Positions 12,401 to 24,075 of a DNA stretch of 64,000 nucleotides are shown piece after piece (the stretch's first letter is position 1; every line of letters starts with the position of its first letter). Below the pieces are notes generated by a model, which saw only the letters and a list, made by a program, of their open reading frames with translations, made no database searches and was not told where the DNA came from. The DNA is from Melampsora larici-populina 98AG31. Taxonomy: Eukaryota; Basidiomycota; Pucciniomycetes; Pucciniales; Melampsoraceae. Position numbers and translations under genes: made by a program. The DNA lies in contig NW_006768782.1 in assembly GCF_000204055.1 (NCBI RefSeq), forward strand, positions 838,467 through 902,466, in the 5' to 3' direction.

Positions 12401-13950
12401 ATTTGCGGTCATGGTAATAAAGAGACTCGGATGGCCGAATGTTTTGACCAGTGCCATTGCATCTTGGTATAGCTGGTGCATATGCCGTGGCCCGCCAATG
12501 AAAGTGGCCGGGAGGATTATGTTTCGACCGATGGTCAAGTCATCGTTATTCAACGCCTCAGCAGCCCCGTTGTATAACTCGGCACGTAACTTCTTTTGAT
12601 GTGTTCGGATATACTTCAATCGTGCGTTTTCGACGCAAACATACATGTCGACTATATATTCTTGGAATAGCCTGCCACCACGCAGTATGGCTGAAAACAC
12701 GTCGCGGCGTTGGTAGAGTGTGTACGCGAACCACTCTAATGCCGTAATTTTCCCGTTGGGACCTAAGTAATGTGTGTCAGTTATTGCGTCCATGAGGCTG
12801 CGAGTGAATTGGCTTACGTCGTGAACTCATGTGGCGGTAGTGTTCATCCCAGCCATGGGAACCGTACATGAAGAAAAGGGGGTATCTCAGCGAAAAGTAA
12901 TTAGTGTTTAATTCAGAAATTCTCAGCAATTCGCCACTCTGGCGATGTAGTATGATGTCCCTGTCCTTCTGTCCAACTAATCCGTCCCCGGGTAGGATTG
13001 CAGCAATTTGACTGCACGTGGGGTAGTTGTAACGGTTAATGTCCCGATTCCTACGGTTTAGCGATTTGATTTTTATTGTCCTTGTGCGGCCTGCGCCTAA
13101 GATAGCCTCGGCCGCTTTGTAGAGCTTGGCGAACGGATTGTTGTTGTATAAGAAGGTTTGAATCGTGTTTAATGTTTGAATGTTAATAGGCGAGTCTTTA
13201 GGCTTGCGAAGAGCCAGCTCTTCTTCGGCTTGATCCCCAAAGATAAACATCTGGGCAAATGCCTTCTTATGTCCTGGGAGTGGAAGCAAGGAGCCGATTA
13301 AGTGCGTTAGCTGGCCCTTGATTCTGTAGTTCCACGCGCCTCCGTTTCCAGCAACGCTCATATCCTGATGTGCGGCGGTCGACGTGAAGGACACTGAGTT
13401 GTTAAAAGTCCTTATATTGGTTCTGAAATTCCGCGAAACTGTCGTTTGAATGTCAGTACTCTGAGAGAGTGCAGAAGGGAAGGGTCTTACCTCGATCTTG
13501 ATCCGTGAAGAGACGCTGCAAGAAGGGAGGCGTGAGGTCGTTCTCTAGGTGGTCACTTGGAAGGGCTACTGCACCTTGTTGGCAGCAAGTTGAATAACTA
13601 GCACTTGACACGGTCATCGTCCGCTTAGTTCGCTCGAGACGCCAGTGTAATGCGCCGCACGTAGCACATGGGTCGTCGCAGTGGCCTACGTCGTATGGAA
13701 TTTGTCCTTGAAAGCGGGCAAGAATACTCGCTTCAGTGGTTTGTTCGATCGTAGCGCAAGCAAGGCCACGGCTTGCTACGGGCGCTTCAGACTCCGAGTC
13801 CGAAATCTCGCTTTCTGTGTCTGAGCTCATCTGAAGATGATTGCACTTCAAAGTGGTCGACGAATGAGCGTTGTCAATTGGAGGTAAGCGCTTGAGAGAG
13901 TCTGAATGAGAGTAAGAGACTGGGAGCGAAGAGCTTAGTTGTGGGCGCAA
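9412..13950 (-). mobile_element. Helitron (Rep/helicase unit)
   Basis: The interval covers the recognisable protein-coding part of a Helitron on the minus strand. Helitrons move by rolling-circle replication using a HUH-type Rep fused to a PIF1 helicase; both halves are present. The terminal TC and CTRRT signatures were not located, so the true element is longer. It may include the unidentified gene at 14,190-15,379. Confidence 0.85.
9455..13950 (-). pseudogene. Helitron Rep/PIF1-like helicase, frameshifted
   Basis: Exon 1 (13,950-13,491) carries the N-terminal cysteine motifs (CATCGALHW ... CCQQGAVALP). A 52-bp intron (13,490-13,439) joins in phase to the Helitron N-domain (YPLFFMYGSHGWD). 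A one-base frameshift at about 12,818-12,828 separates this from the main frame, where VSQFTRSLMDAITDTHY continues correctly. The main frame has the HUH motif (GSPHTHN), the paired-tyrosine segment (KYLYKYIAKGHDR), Walker A (GPGGCGKTF), Walker B (WDEISM), GDFRQILPV and the final helicase motif (YVGLSR). It stops at TGA 9455-9457, although TSAEGTLVQISFGC follows in the same frame, so the stop looks like a mutation of a Cys codon. With two lesions the protein is probably inactive. Confidence 0.88.
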
Positions 13951-14189
13951 TGTTTCTATCTCAAGGGTTGATCATGGGACGGTCGAGGACTATGGAACTC
14001 AGAGTGAGCCTAAAGCGGATCAAACCATTGATCGTGATCTGGATATGAATTAATTGCAACAGACAGGCGATAATGGAGATACATGGAGTTCGTGACGAAC
14101 AGCGCAGCAGAAGACGACATGGATCTAGAATGAAGAGACAGCGAAGTGGACCTTGCAGACAACGTGGCTAGTTGGTTAGTATCCGCAGT

Positions 14190-15379
14190 CTAACCTTGCC
14201 TGGCTTTCTTGGCTTGACGTCCAGCAGCTGGGCGTTTGGAGCCACTTGGCCCGGCCTGAGCTGGCTCTGCCTCGGTCTCAACGACTTGTCCGTCCTCGTC
14301 GAAGTAGCTCTCTTCTGCGGGGAGCGGTGGAAGCGTCTTCGCTTTCGAGACGTGGCGAACAGCTTTCCCTGGATTTGCAGCAGGGGTGGGGCTCGAGTCA
14401 GGGACGTGCCTAGAAGCAAACCGTGTCAGATGGGTTTTGACAGTAAAGGGTATGCAGCAAATTCACTCACTTGGCGGGCCGTACCCTGCCGCTGGGTGTG
14501 ACTTTGGTTCCCGGAGTGGAGCGCTTCTTCGTCGCAGGCTCATGGCCACTAGCGACGTTGAGACCGGTCACCTAAAGATCAGAATCAAGGGTTAAATAGG
14601 GAAGGTTAGCGAAGTGCTGTTTGGAAACCTTGCCTCGACAATCCACCGATTGGCCTCGTTATCCCAGTCGACTATGAAGCCATGGACAAGTGTTTCCTTG
14701 CCGTCTTGGATAAGACCTTGAGAGGGCTTCATCTTGGGAGTTGGTCGGATGCGGTATTCGACTTGAAACGGGATTGATTCGCGGGCCTGAAAGAGAAAAG
14801 TAAGTACCCTGTGATTCAGTTCCGGGAGTGATCGACTAACCTGTGGATCGTAGTCAGTGTGAGCCATCACGAAGCCGAGTATCACATCATCAGAGTCGGT
14901 GTCCGTTATCTCTCGACGCTCGGAAATGATGCCAAAACCTGAGACCGAGGTGTTGTTATTCAACTCGCCGGTAAAGGTGTCTGACGTTCCAACCAGGATC
15001 TTATGGTCCGCTTCGAAATAAAGTTTGTAGTGAGCAGACTCGGAACTCGGGATCATTTTTGCCTTGATCGCGTAGCAGTGATTTTCCAATGGAGCTTCCA
15101 TCGAACCACAGTACGCAATCAGTGAACCATCGTACTCTCGTTCATTGTCTCCATCCCAGCCGTTGCAAGTGATTGCTACTGTCGTGCCGCGATAAGTGTA
15201 ATTTCTGTTATCCGCGGGAGCGAGCTACAATTGGGACACCGTCAGCATATTCTTGCGCGACTTGGATGGAATCATCTAAGACTGACAGTTTCTGACACTT
15301 CAACAACGCTCGAGACCATAAACAAATGCGATTTCTTCACCGGTGCGTTGGGCGAGGATTTGTTTTGTGCTTTGGACAT
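14190..15379 (-). CDS. Unidentified five-exon protein
   Basis: The start ATG is at 15,379-15,377 and the stop TAG at 14,192-14,190. Four introns with GT-AG borders join cleanly. The first lies after residues VVEVSET (donor GTCAGT, acceptor TTGTAG). The second lies after DYDPQ (about 14,789-14,840). The third lies after WIVEAR, and the last ends at TTCTAG before HVPDSSPTP. The N-terminal two thirds is beta-rich and acidic (NYTYRGTTVAITCNGWDG, IVDWDNEANRWIVEA). The tail is Pro/Ala-rich and ends in a basic stretch (RPAAGRQAKKARQG) that could be a nuclear signal. I do not recognise the family. It lies head to tail upstream of the Helitron helicase and may be a Helitron accessory gene. The exon chain is intact, unlike the helicase. 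Confidence 0.55.
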
Positions 15380-15479
15380 CTTATTGACTTCTTTGACGTA
15401 AGTAGGTGTGAGAGTTGTTATTCGTCCTTTACCAAGTGGCGGGGAACTTGCTTGAAGTCGATTGGTCTGGTAGTGGAGA

Positions 15480-16612
15480 TCCAACTGTATGAATTGTGTA
15501 TATCATTACAACGAGCGCTCAGATTGGTAATGAGGTCAAATGGTAATGAACTTACAGGCGGAAGGGTGTTTATTTGCGTGGTCAAGAGGTTGAGGTAGAT
15601 TTGAGGGAGGCTGTGAAAATGTGAAAGGGATAGGTTATCGAGTAGGAGCTCTTGGAAGTGAGGGCAGGTGGTCGTTGAGCAGGAGCGTTATTGGATGTTG
15701 AATACTGGAGGAGATTGGGAGTACGTGAACTTGCCGGATGGATAGAGCTTATATACGCGAACGTTTAGTACATCAGGACGTCGCGTGTGTGGGAAGGGTG
15801 GTGGGATGGCTGGAACATCATTGGCTCGTTCGCCGATGTAACGAAAGCTACGGATTCAGGTTCTGACTGAGTCGTACGCTGGGAGTGTGCACGGGTGCTT
15901 TGGTTTGATGGGTCACTCGGTCGTGTGAGAGAGCAAGCTGGACAGAGCCAACGTTCCGCAAATTGGCTGTCAGGTCGTAAGTGAAATGAGAGGGCTCACC
16001 AGTTGGACCCAGAGCTACCAAATTGAACATTTATTGGTTACTTGGCCAACGCTAGAACGCCTAGCTAATGCTAGAAGGCACTTACTGATTTGCTTTCGTC
16101 GTGTTGATTGAAACAGCTCGGTAGGTCGTGGGGAGCCGGCGTATTTTGGGATGTCGAGTCGAAGGATCTAATGGGCTGAGGAATCAATGGAACGTGTTTG
16201 TACGTGCCTGATGAGTCGAAATGAGGTTAACCGCCGCGAATGGTGTTGAGCTGCTAGGCGTGAAAGTGGGCTTGTGTAGGGGAGAGCTTGGTGGTTGGTG
16301 ACGTGCGTGACGTAAAGTTAATGGGAGGGTGTAAGGGGCGGGAAGTGTCATGGAGCGTGGCTGTCGTGGCGAAGGGGGCAAGGGGCGGGAGGTGTCATGG
16401 AGCGCGGCTGTCGTGGCACGTAGTGTAGTGCCCTTGGAGAGCAGAATGGGAAACGGTTGTCGTTTGTCGTGAATTTATAATATAGATCACTGATGTCTTC
16501 AATCCGTGAGGTAGTATCACGGTTGATCGTTGATCCGCTTGGTGCTGTTTCAAAAGAGTCGTCGATGTCCGATGGTAACATGTAGCTCATAACCTGTAGA
16601 GCGGGACAAGAA
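15480..16612. other. No gene seen
   Basis: About 1.1 kb upstream of the unidentified gene, presumably including its promoter. Near 16,330-16,420 the phrase aaggggcgggaRgtgtcatggagcg occurs twice, about 55 bp apart. Nothing else is recognisable. Confidence 0.4.
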
Positions 16613-16745
16613 CTAGAGAACTAGTTGTTAGTTCTAATCTACCGAAACAATGAGAAAATGTGACAATTGCATAAAAGATGAAACATGTCTAACCTAGAGA
16701 ACTAGTTGTTAGTTCTAATCTACCGAAACAATGAGAAAATGTGAC
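16613..16745. repeat. Direct duplication, 52-bp unit
   Basis: The 52-base segment starting ctagagaactagttgttag and ending gagaaaatgtgac occurs at 16,613-16,664 and again, identically, at 16,694-16,745. The offset is 81 bp and the filler between the copies is unrelated. A recent local duplication is likely. Confidence 0.85.
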
Positions 16746-17837
16746 GAGAGAAAAGACAACAACTTTAGGGAAGAAAACAGAATCTTTTATACAAAACACG
16801 TTTCATGTGGCGTTCACAAATGACGAAAAGAGAAAAGATGAAACCCGGTTCAGATCACAATGTTCCTGAATCTTCCAACTTAGTCTAAACCGATTAAGGG
16901 TGAGAAAAGGCTGAGTGGCTTGTCTTCTATGACGCCTAGCCAGTCCAGGCCGTAACAATGATGCTCCTATGCCCTACATACAGTATGTAATGATCAATAC
17001 AAAGTTTTCATCACATTCCTGGTCAGGACTTGGATATTGCAGATTCCAGATCTGTATGTACCAACTATATCCCATAGCTGTGTTTCTAGACTTTGTGTAT
17101 CAGTCAAAGTAAACTTACTGCTAAATTGAGAATGAATGATTTTTTGAAAAAATGTGCATCATGGTGCAAAACCTGGTTTGGTTTTTGACCAAGGTTTGTT
17201 TCTCTGCTTAAGTTAAGAATACAGAGAATACTACAGGTTACAGGGCATGGGTTGCACATGTAATTTTCCCATGTCATGTGTAAACAAAATTCATCCCCAA
17301 GACAAAAAACATCCAAGATGACTTGTACCAACACATCAACATGGATTTTTGATTCCCAAAAACCATATCCTGATATGAGTCATCTTGTATGTCATGCCAC
17401 CCAGGAAGTGTCACCATGTCACCACATGACTCCAGATGTAATTTGATACAAGATTTATTGAAGGTATCACAAGCAAGAGGAGGAAATAAACAATCAAATC
17501 AATTAAAACCACACTTCCCTGATTTTTTGTTCAACTTGAGCATTGCAGGCCTCAAAATTCAATTGATCAAAACACTCAAGCTGACTCTCCACCTCCTGAC
17601 CAATTTATTTTCTGAATATTTTGATTTTCTGCTTGCCACTTGATACAATGCCATCTAATTCAATCTGAAGCTTGAGTAAGACTTCTTTGTACACTTGTAG
17701 TGGCTTGTTTACTGAGTTATTGGATCTTAGAAGGTGAGTCCAAAGCCAAATCAGATGTGCTTGGGTCCAGAAATTGAAGATCAAGTAATGAAGGTTCCAT
17801 AAATTCCCTGTGTAACCCATGAAACTTATATCAATGG
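16746..17837. other. AT-rich DNA without a supported gene
   Basis: About 1.1 kb of low-GC sequence. Open stretches exist on both strands but none has a domain or consistent splice sites. Confidence 0.4.
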
Positions 17838-18640
17838 GTTGCAACGGACTTCAATATTGCCAAAATCAAGTCAAGATGCCTCAGCCAAGAGTGGGACCAC
17901 CAAGACCCTCCTTGAAGATTTGACCCAACAAAAGAAGAATCCTGGGCTTTGGACTCTTTACATCTCAGGGAGTTCTAATTATCCCAAGAGCATGAAGTGG
18001 TGTGTTGAATTAACAGAAGAAAATTTTCAGACCTGGGCTGAAGAGGCACACTCTAGCCAAGATGCTGGGATATCAGATCTTGCACAAAGTCCCCAAAAGC
18101 TGAAAGCTCAGGCTAATCTGGTATGCTGGATCTTTATCTCCATGAAACTTCCATGAATAACATGATTCAATTTTTAGGCTGAACCCACTGAGGCTGCAGC
18201 TGTTGGCAGTGCAAAAGAAGCAACATCAAGCCCAAAAATTCAGAACATACTGAGGAGGTATGATCAAACCTGCTTTCTCATTGAGCTTGCTTCAATCTTT
18301 CCTGCTGACAATTGTCAAATCAACTCAGTCCAACCAGGGCAATTCAGGTTCTTCTGTTGCTTCAGATGAATCTCCTGATACCCGTTTCATTGGACAACTT
18401 TTCAAAATACATTCAATCAACATTGCATACCATCAACATATCATCCTGTCATTGATACCAAAAACTCTGACTAATACTTTGCAATGGCATATGGAAAATC
18501 CAAAGAGTGGGCTAAGCATTGAGCAAGTCAGTCATCATGATTTCACAGCGGCAAGCTTTCTGACATCAAAAGCTCTTAAAATGATGATGATGTGGACCAT
18601 GAAAGCCTGTCGACAGAGCTTAAGTATGATCTTTTGAAGA
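17838..18640 (+). other. Possible spliced gene fragment
   Basis: An open stretch from 17,839 includes GLWTLYISGSSNYPKSMKW and ENFQTWAEEAH. It is followed by a plausible intron (GTATGC at about 18,121 to TTTTTAG) and a second (GTATGA at about 18,260 to CAACTCAG). The next exon gives an open frame only if the phase is shifted, so the model does not close. No known domain. It could be a decayed gene in this repeat-rich region. Confidence 0.2.
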
Positions 18641-20097
18641 GTTCTGGTAAAGTAACTTGTTGACATGCCAGTCCTCCACCTCAAATTTCACAGCCAGCCA
18701 TCAAATCTCCTTTGATTGCAAAGCTTGTGGTAGGTGTTGTTGCCGCAGTCGGGGTCGCAAAATCTCCCAACAAACAACCAGTGTCCAACTGAAATTCTCC
18801 CAGAACATATTGCTTGACTCTGATCAAGAACCCACGTCAAGCTGCCAGCCCACCTCCATTATCTTTATCCCCTCCCTATGCCCATGATCCTGAGGATCCG
18901 GATGGCCTACTCCCCTTCCTTTGTTTTTGTCATTTCCCTGCAGAACAATTTTGAGAACTTGGTGAGATTTTATCATGTGCTGATTTCACTAATTACCAGA
19001 TGATCAACAAGACAAACCTTCCATATGATGTTGTAGCCCAACAAAGACTTTCAAGTGTTAACATCACCTCATTATACAGAGGCACTGAGAAATTTTGATT
19101 GTTCAGAACTAACATACAGCAGCCAGACTTTGCAGACAGGAGCAACAGGCTTTGATCTTTGCACCCTTTCTATGAATGAATATTGACCTCATCAAATGAT
19201 GAGTGAGCTGTTCAACCTCATTCATTTGATGAATAGTCACATCAGATATAAATATTGACATGCTTTCAAGCCATCTAATTGATCTCCATGATTAATTAGC
19301 TTGGCAGCCTGAAGGATGTCATACATTCAATCTCTATTTTTCTTTCTTCTCATCAAATTGGGTTTGCTCAAATGTGAACTCAAAATCTTTGTTTGAATTA
19401 GATTGATCTTGTTTTCATTCATGTGAATGCAATGCATTATCCTCCAAATATATAACATCATGTAAATCTTTGTGTAGCACATTGACGTGCACACACAAAA
19501 GACTTTCCTTAGACCCTGTAAAGACCCATCAAAGAGGTGCCACAGCAGGTGCATCTTCCCCTTATCAACTGGGATGTTGAAAGTCAGTTGACCCTGGCTG
19601 ATGAAAAAGGATTCCGCAAATCCTATGAATCAACCACTATTCACAAAGGGCACTCAACAACAATCCCAGTCTCAATCCAACCAAAAGACTTTGAGATTTG
19701 TTTCAAAACTCTCCATGTGTGTACATCAACGTGCTACACAAATACTGACACGGTGTAACCCTCTACAGTATCAGGTGGAGCTGATGTGATTGATCTTGAT
19801 TGTCTTCAATCACCAGATACTGAACAAATCAATCAAAAAACTCATAACCCAGAGTGCATGGAAGTTTTTGAAGTTGGAGAGATTTGATTTGCTGTAGAGC
19901 CTTTTGAACGACTCATCCAAATCTGAAATTCAAGAGTCTATTGAGTCAAGTTTCCAAACTTCAACGGAACCTTTGCTCCTTGATCAACTATTGAGTAAAC
20001 TGTTGATCATCAGGATTAACTCAAAGCCTCTGCTTAAGCTCGATACTGATGAGCAAGAGCTTACTCACAAGTTGATTGAGTAAACCTTTTGCACTCC
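18641..20097. other. AT-rich DNA, no gene; one inverted pair
   Basis: No supported gene. An imperfect inverted pair of about 27 bp (tttgtgtagcac at 19,468 and gtgctacacaaa ending at 19,742) could bound a 275-bp relic MITE, but no target duplication flanks it. Confidence 0.35.
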
Positions 20098-20275
20098 AAT
20101 CAAGAGCTGAATCACTCTCAACCAGGTTAATTGACTTGATCAACCAAACATTTTGAACTCCAATCAAGAACTGAATTGCTCTCTATTGGGTTAATTGACT
20201 TGATTGACTAAAAACTTTGAACTCCTATCAAGAGGTTCAATCAAGAGGTGTATCACTCTCTATCAGGTTTTGAGC
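20098..20275. repeat. Short tandem repeat, about 63-bp unit
   Basis: Units starting at 20,098, 20,161 and 20,225 (the last partial) share the pattern caatcaagarctgaat ... ggttaattgacttgat ... ttgaactc. The copies are diverged. They lie just downstream of a dead Tc1/mariner transposase. Confidence 0.7.
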
Positions 20276-20312
20276 TTTCCTGATTTCCATATACTCTCAT
20301 AAACTACATTGC

Positions 20313-21624
20313 TCAAGGATTGATTTGTTCTTTGTTTGGAAATTTGATGAATTGACTTGTTTCATATACCAAATCCTGAGACAGTACTTTCAGCCCTAAA
20401 ACAAAAGAATTTACAACATTTTTGCCAAGTCCAACATAAAAAGAGTAAAGAGCACAGTGGAGAGTATCAAAATGGAGTAGAGATGACACGGCCGCCCTAT
20501 GAGCCATCCAATATCCACAACTACTATATAACTTATGCAGTAAGGCTTGCTCAAAGGTTTTGCATGCTGCCTTTTGGATGTGAGCAATTGGATTCCTATA
20601 AGTTGCTAGGACTTGAGACCAACAAAGGTGTGTCTGCATCACCCCAAAACTCAACTTGATTGGGTTGAGTTCAGGGCAGTACGGTGGTAGGTAACCCAAA
20701 AGGATACCTAGAGTATGTGTCAGTGAGGTAGATACAAGAGTAGGAACATCAAAAACATACCTTTGTTCCTACAGAGCTCTCCCACTCTGCCTCCGCAATG
20801 GATTGAAGCCTTTTCAAAAACAAGAACACTATTTGGGGCAGGGTACTGATTCATTTGTGGGAGCTTTGGAAGACACGTCTGAAATCAGTTGACTACAACA
20901 CCATGCCTAGAGGGAATGGACTTACCAAGCTAAGTTCAAGGAAGCTGTCAAATCTCTTGCGAGTTACTGGACCTTTGAGGACCAAGACTGCCAGTAAGTC
21001 ATCATAACTGATGGCTGGAAGTAATGAATATTGTCCTTGATGGATCTTGGAAATTTTCCGGGTTGTTCAAGTGCCAATTTTGGAACACTGTTACTTTCAC
21101 AGGAGGTTGCAACCACAAACTGCACTCTTGTCTGTCAAACAGAGTAAGCCAACATGATGATATGATGGTTAACAAATGTATAAAAATAAAATTAGAGCAA
21201 CAGAAGACACTGATAAGAACTCGCCAGTGAAGACCAAAAACTTTGCTGGCAAGGCCATAATCTCCTCCATCCATTTAAATTTGGCAAAATCACACTTCTG
21301 AACATTGCTGCCCCCAACTTTTTTGATAGTGATGCAAAGATGTCTGTGTAGTTCCAGTTGCACCGTGCTAATTGAGGGCATCTTACCTTGAGAGCCGTAT
21401 AGCTTCTCCCTGATTTCATCCAAGAACAAAGAAGGTTCTTTCTCAATGATTGTCTCCATGAACTTGCGGTCTTCTGCGTACAAGTGCTGACAAGGACCAC
21501 ATTTCTTATAGTTGTGAGGCTTGCATATGACATCCTGTGTACAATTGTATAGTTGGGTCCAGAAAATGAGTGATCGATGTGATATGGGCTTGCAGAGTCG
21601 TTGACATATGGTAGACCTGGGCAT
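20313..21624 (-). pseudogene. Dead Tc1/mariner-type transposase
   Basis: Two separated minus-strand pieces belong to one transposase. At 21,169-21,624 is the helix-turn-helix side (AEDRKFMETIIEKEPSLFLDEI ... STVQLELHRHL). At 20,313-20,699 is the DDE_3 C-terminal end (LPPYCPELNPIKLSFGVM, then QALLHKLYSSCGYW). The catalytic Glu expected in NPIE is Lys, and about 450 bp of non-matching sequence separates the halves. It resembles the intact DD34E transposase at 27.1-28.2 kb in layout but is clearly diverged. It is an old, inactive copy. Confidence 0.75.
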
Positions 21625-21847
21625 TCCTCAAACTTGAAGGTTTGACAACTAGGACCTTGATATTGGGGGAATAGACAAAAAGGCATTTTTCTCAATGATG
21701 GTGAACAAGAATTGACGGGTTTTTTTTCCACCTGGCGGAAATATTTTTTCAAGTGAAAGGACACGGCAGGTGGGTTTCCACGCTGTGAACACCAGCACAG
21801 TCCGCAGCATATTTGGGCTGGATGTTTGAAAATTTGAGTCAAGTGTG

Positions 21848-22376
21848 TCAGGTGGTGGGCGGGAGTCCAGGTGTGCTGCACAAGGGTGCGTCCGGACGGT
21901 GCATTGCACCTGTCGCACCCTCGAGGTCAGAAATGGGGGGGTGTGAGGGGTGAGAGGGTATGAGGAACCCCAAGTCACCGGGGGGAGCAGAATCAGGTTA
22001 ATATGTGTAGTGGTGATATCATAACCTTGAAAAAACTTTTGTTTGTCCCAAAGAAATCAATACCTACACCACAATCAAGTCGAAATACGGCATTTATTTG
22101 TTGTGGCGGAGCCCTCAAAATCAAAGTGGATTCAACCAAACACAAATCACGGGGCTCGCTGGACTGGGTTTCTTATGTACAACAGAAATTAGAGACGACA
22201 AAAGCAAGCGACGTGAGGCTAAGTGTACCTACTGCAAAGAAGAATGGTTTAAGTTATGACTTGGCTCTGAACAAAAAAAATATGAGATTTCAAGAAGGGG
22301 GTGCGACGCACCCTTTTGGGTCGAAATTCCGCGCACTGGTGCGCCAGATTTTGAAAAAGACACGCCCACCACCTGA
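21848..22376. mobile_element. 529-bp MITE with 8-bp target duplication
   Basis: The ends are inverted repeats (TCAGGTGGTGGGCG at the left, its complement at the right). They are flanked on both sides by the same octamer CAAGTGTG (21,840-21,847 and 22,377-22,384). The interior is GC-rich near the ends and has a GGGTGCGACGCACCC palindrome at about 22,299. It does not encode a transposase. Eight-base duplications fit hAT or KDZ-type mobilisation; the parent family is unknown. Confidence 0.75.
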
Positions 22377-22384
22377 CAAGTGTG

Positions 22385-22698
22385 ACAACAATTCTAGCAT
22401 ACGTAATATTTGTATGTATACACCGAGTCCAGAAGGAACCTGAAAGAGTATTCCTCGGTATTTTTTTGATAGAAAGGAGCGGCTCAGGAAGAAAAACAAT
22501 AACTCTTTATGGTTCAGGAACATCCACTGAAAAAGTTTTGTAAGTATGGAAATTTTCTCCAGCCAAACTTGATTCCCCTCACAGGCAAAAGCGTGTGGGG
22601 GTGTCGTCCCTCGCTGCGCTTGAAGCGTGCGAGAAGCAGGGAAGGACTTGGATAAGTCTAGGGATTCACGTTTTTTTGATAATTGGCCGATTGATACG
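22385..22698. other. No gene seen
   Basis: About 0.3 kb of spacer between the MITE and the two-gene Tc1/mariner element. No feature recognised. Confidence 0.5.
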
Positions 22699-22700
22699 TA

Positions 22701-22880
22701 CAGCTATTCAAGAAATTCGTGTCCTTTTTTTTTTTTTTTTTTCACCCCATAAGGTTTACACTAAATACAGCGCTGTATTGCCTGCAGTAGTTCATCTCCG
22801 GCCACGGGAGCTAAAGAGAGCTGTGAAGTAGGGTTAACCTGTTCCACCCATCCCTTTCACCCCCCCTTCCATCTTCCGGT
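22701..22880 (+). repeat. Left terminal inverted repeat of the Tc1/mariner element
   Basis: About 180 bp, starting CAGCTATTCAAG, with a poly-T run near 22,725-22,742. It matches the complement of 28,470-28,641 along its whole length. Confidence 0.9.
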
Positions 22881-22979
22881 TTCTACATGCTACCGCCTGT
22901 GTGTGTGGGAATTGCTCCCGCTCACCCTTGGCACCTCCATAATCAAATCACCATAGCTCTACGTACCAGACAAAGTTGA

Positions 22980-23560
22980 TTGGAAATCGAATTCATTCGC
23001 CACAGCTCATCTCGCTTCATCATCCGGTTCTAGAAAGATCTTTTTGGAAACCGCCACCGTTGGACTTTCGCACCTCGACCAAACCTACACCTCGCCATTT
23101 AGCTTGTCACACGCTATACAAAGCTTTCAATGTGAATGACTTCAGCCTCTACTCAACTCACTGATCTCTGGTTCCAATTGGCGTATTCAAATTCATCTTC
23201 AATAGCTCGTCTCGCTTCTTCACCCGGTAGCAGAACAATTTGGGTCGCAAACGAGAGCTTTCGACTTTTGCTCCTCGACGACTCCCACATTAGCTTGTTG
23301 AATCTATAGCAATACCTCAGATGGTCTTCAGCTTTGGCTCACTCAATGATCTCTGGTTCCAATTGGCATATTCAATTTCTTCCTCAATAGCTCATATCGC
23401 TTCATCACCCGGTATCAATACCATTCTGAGAGAACTGCTAGCAAGCGACTCGATTATTTGCACCTCGACGACTCCCACATCTCACCATTTGGCTTGTTGA
23501 ATCAACAGCACCCAGCAATAGTTTCAATGGAATCCATCCTCGCGTCACTGATCTTTGGTT
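22980..23560 (+). repeat. About 185-bp tandem array next to the left end
   Basis: The phrase gatctctggttccaattggc starts at 23,163 and 23,348, with a diverged third start near 23,549. Upstream, a related unit begins near 22,985. Each unit also shares gctcRtMtcgcttcatca and acctcgacgactcccacat. The array sits between the left end and the accessory gene, so it may act as a promoter or as transposase-binding sub-terminal repeats. Confidence 0.75.
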
Positions 23561-24075
23561 CAAAAGATGTTTCAAATATCGGTCGGAGAACCCGATCTTT
23601 GGTCCGGTCAATCTTTGCCTCCTTGACCCAGCTCCAACTTCGACTGGTCTCTACCTGCACTAGCCAAAGGTTAAAAGGGTTACCTTGGTCCTCTTCTCTC
23701 GGTCTCTGTCTCAACACTACATCGCTTCAACTCGTATTCTTTCATTTCTTGATTTCAAAGATGGTCCATCGTCGAATTCAAAATGTACCATTGTGAGTTT
23801 GAAATTTTATTCTTCTGGTTTTCCGGTGGAAGCTAAAGGGGTTTTTTGGCTTCCCACCGACGCAGGCAAGACACTACCAATAGGCCTATCAGCCCTACTC
23901 CTACTGGACCAACTCGCATGTCACCTCGCTTGCTTCGGACCAATACCTACCGCCCTTTGATTTCTTCTTTGGCCGGTCCCACAGGGTGAGCTGTGGACCT
24001 AATCATCGCGTTATTTCAGATCTAACGTTTGATATTGTTAGATTTGGACCTCCCGGAAGCCCTAGGAAGCGCAAC

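Noticed and set aside
19468..19742. Possible 275-bp MITE
   Set aside because: The inverted ends are imperfect and no matching target duplication is present.
23685..23960. Helicase-like Walker A (LPTDAGKTLPIGLSALLLLDQ region) upstream of the accessory gene
   Set aside because: The segment resembles the start of a RecQ/DEAD motif, but no other helicase motif follows in any frame and the Gly before AGK is Asp. Treated as chance or a tiny captured scrap.
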